From positions 372,001 through 436,000 of the forward strand of contig CACMTR010000001.1 of assembly GCA_902616715.1 (NCBI GenBank): a DNA stretch of 64,000 nt. Reading direction: 5' to 3'. Both the position numbers and the translations under genes were made by a program. The DNA is from an uncultured SAR86 cluster bacterium. GTDB taxonomy: Bacteria > Pseudomonadota > Gammaproteobacteria > Magnimaribacterales > AG-339-G14. Under the pieces are notes generated by a model. That model was given only the letters and a program-made list of their open reading frames with translations, was not told the DNA's origin and did not search any database. Positions 63,031 through 64,000 of the stretch are shown one piece after another; positions within the stretch are counted from its first letter, which is position 1; every line of letters begins with the position of its first letter.

Positions 63031-64000
63031 TTAGACTTCAATGACTTCTTCTAATGCTTTTGAGGCTAAATTTACTATCAAATCTATTTCACTTTCTCGA
63101 TGAACGGCGGACAAAAAATGATTGTGATAGCTTGTCATATAAATACCTTTAGAAAGGCAGTTATCCACCCATTTAAAATGTAGTTCTTGATCCTCGTTTT
63201 CAATTCTAAAATAAGGCATTGATGGTACACCAGTTACTTTTAAGTCAATGTCGTAACTTTTGGCCATTGAAATCATTTTAGATTTTAAGTCTTTTCCATG
63301 ATGGTTCATTAAAGAGGTAGCATCGATCTTTTTTAATTCGTTAATGGTAGCAATGGCTGCTGCCATCGGTGCCGAATTAAAAAACTGAGTACCGCTAAAA
63401 TAAACTTTATTTGCAGACTCTTTTAGATAATTTTTTCCAACTAGAGCAGATATTGGATATCCATTAGCTATTGCTTTTCCTAGACAAACTAAATCAGGAG
63501 AAAAATTGAAGGCTTTATTAGATCCAGCCAAATCAATCCTAAAACCAGTTCGAACATCATCAACAATAATTATTATATTTTTTTCGTTACAAACTTTCTG
63601 AATATGTTCCCAATAACCTTTTTTTGGCAGGACATTATCTTCAGAGGTTGGATGATGAAATGGGCTTGAAATAAAACAAGCAATTTCATTTTCAAATTTT
63701 GAAATAACAGAATCAAATTCTTCAATATTATTCCATGGAATCGAAATGACTTCAGAGCTATCTGAATCAATTGTTCCTGGACTGCCTTCTCTTTGCATCC
63801 AACCATTGGCTCCATGGTATCCACCATTTATTTTTAAAACTTTATCCTTTCCTGTTTCCTGCCTTGAAATCATTACTGCTAATTGGGTGCTATCTCCACC
63901 ATTTTTTCCAAAAAGCGCCCATTCGGCTATTTCGACTGTATCGACCAAAGTTTCAGCTAATTCAATCATCACTGGTGAAGCTACGCTGACAGTATTTCCT
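63031..64000 (-). CDS. Class III aminotransferase, GSA-aminomutase-like, partial (5' end outside window)
   Basis: About 323 residues; the frame stays open to base 64000 (the first visible residues read GNTVSVASP), so the start is beyond. PLP-binding DDVRTGFRID and Lys in DLVCLGKAIANGYPISA near visible residue 158. The sequence resembles glutamate-1-semialdehyde 2,1-aminomutase-like enzymes, but the FISSPFHHPTSED and NHFLSAVHRESE segments set it apart from canonical HemL, so a different amino or keto substrate is likely. Confidence 0.85.
   Translation of the reverse strand, partial: GNTVSVASPVMIELAETLVDTVEIAEWALFGKNGGDSTQLAVMISRQETGKDKVLKINGGYHGANGWMQREGSPGTIDSDSSEVISIPWNNIEEFDSVISKFENEIACFISSPFHHPTSEDNVLPKKGYWEHIQKVCNEKNIIIIVDDVRTGFRIDLAGSNKAFNFSPDLVCLGKAIANGYPISALVGKNYLKESANKVYFSGTQFFNSAPMAAAIATINELKKIDATSLMNHHGKDLKSKMISMAKSYDIDLKVTGVPSMPYFRIENEDQELHFKWVDNCLSKGIYMTSYHNHFLSAVHRESEIDLIVNLASKALEEVIEV

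Noticed and set aside
63573..63827. 84-codon minus-strand ORF
   Set aside because: Out-of-frame shadow within the class III aminotransferase.
1..64000. Mobile elements, CRISPR arrays, toxin-antitoxin or phage defence modules
   Set aside because: No transposase, integrase, direct-repeat array or recognised defence protein was seen; composition looks even across the window.

Overview
This is a strongly AT-rich, very densely packed bacterial chromosome segment with short intergenic gaps, many 1-20 bp gene overlaps and almost no spacer DNA. The gene order smc-zipA-ligA, a complete ccmABCDEFGHI cytochrome c maturation operon, a GT25 glycosyltransferase and a Wzi-like outer-membrane protein point to a Gammaproteobacterium. 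The AT content, compaction, large stock of acyl-CoA and oxygenase enzymes, haloalkane dehalogenase, photolyase, PlcP-type lipid remodelling genes and a SAM-II riboswitch suggest an oligotrophic surface-ocean lineage of SAR86 type. That assignment is an inference. I see no insertion sequence, prophage, CRISPR array, rRNA or integrase.

Layout. 1-4.7 kb: the end of a beta-lactamase-fold hydrolase, small unknown proteins, an acyl-CoA ligase, a DUF2805 protein, a haloalkane dehalogenase and a 29-residue lipoprotein. 4.8-16 kb: a lipid/CoA-ester block with three SDRs, enoyl-CoA hydratase, two acyl-CoA ligases (one FATP type), a TMEM164/YwaF-like membrane protein and a tandem DsbA/HCCA-isomerase protein. 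It is followed by a cystathionine beta-synthase-like/gamma-lyase-like pair. 16-22.8 kb: a minus-strand run (CP-ATP-grasp, alpha-E, MscS, PurU, VOC, GT25) divergent from an Anbu proteasome homologue. 22.8-36.5 kb: flavin monooxygenases, RlmN, rhodanese, a photolyase with DUF2256, acyl-CoA dehydrogenases and tRNA-Leu. 36.5-42.2 kb: lytic transglycosylase, ligA, zipA and an unusually short SMC. 42.3-48.2 kb: the ccm operon. 48.2-52 kb: hisI, tRNA-Arg, and a plcP-agt-ugd group. 52-54.8 kb: small secreted and membrane proteins. 54.8-56.3 kb: metY under a SAM-II riboswitch. 56.3-64 kb: enoyl-CoA hydratase, carboxyltransferase, ALDH, capsule-type genes, a TetR regulator and a partial class III aminotransferase.

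How they work together. Much of the window serves activation of acids with CoA, beta-oxidation-like steps and oxidation of unusual carbon (halogenated, ketone or branched compounds). Sulfur amino acid metabolism appears twice: a CBS/CGL-like pair, and riboswitch-controlled homocysteine synthesis by MetY. The plcP-agt-ugd group is predicted to swap phospholipid for sugar lipid when phosphate is scarce. The most unusual items are an 810-residue SMC with no recognisable hinge domain, and a SAM-II riboswitch whose 3' strand can form an antiterminator with the next hairpin. A PhrB-like photolyase lacking the Fe-S cysteines, a LigA missing one zinc ligand and several genes under 50 codons also stand out.
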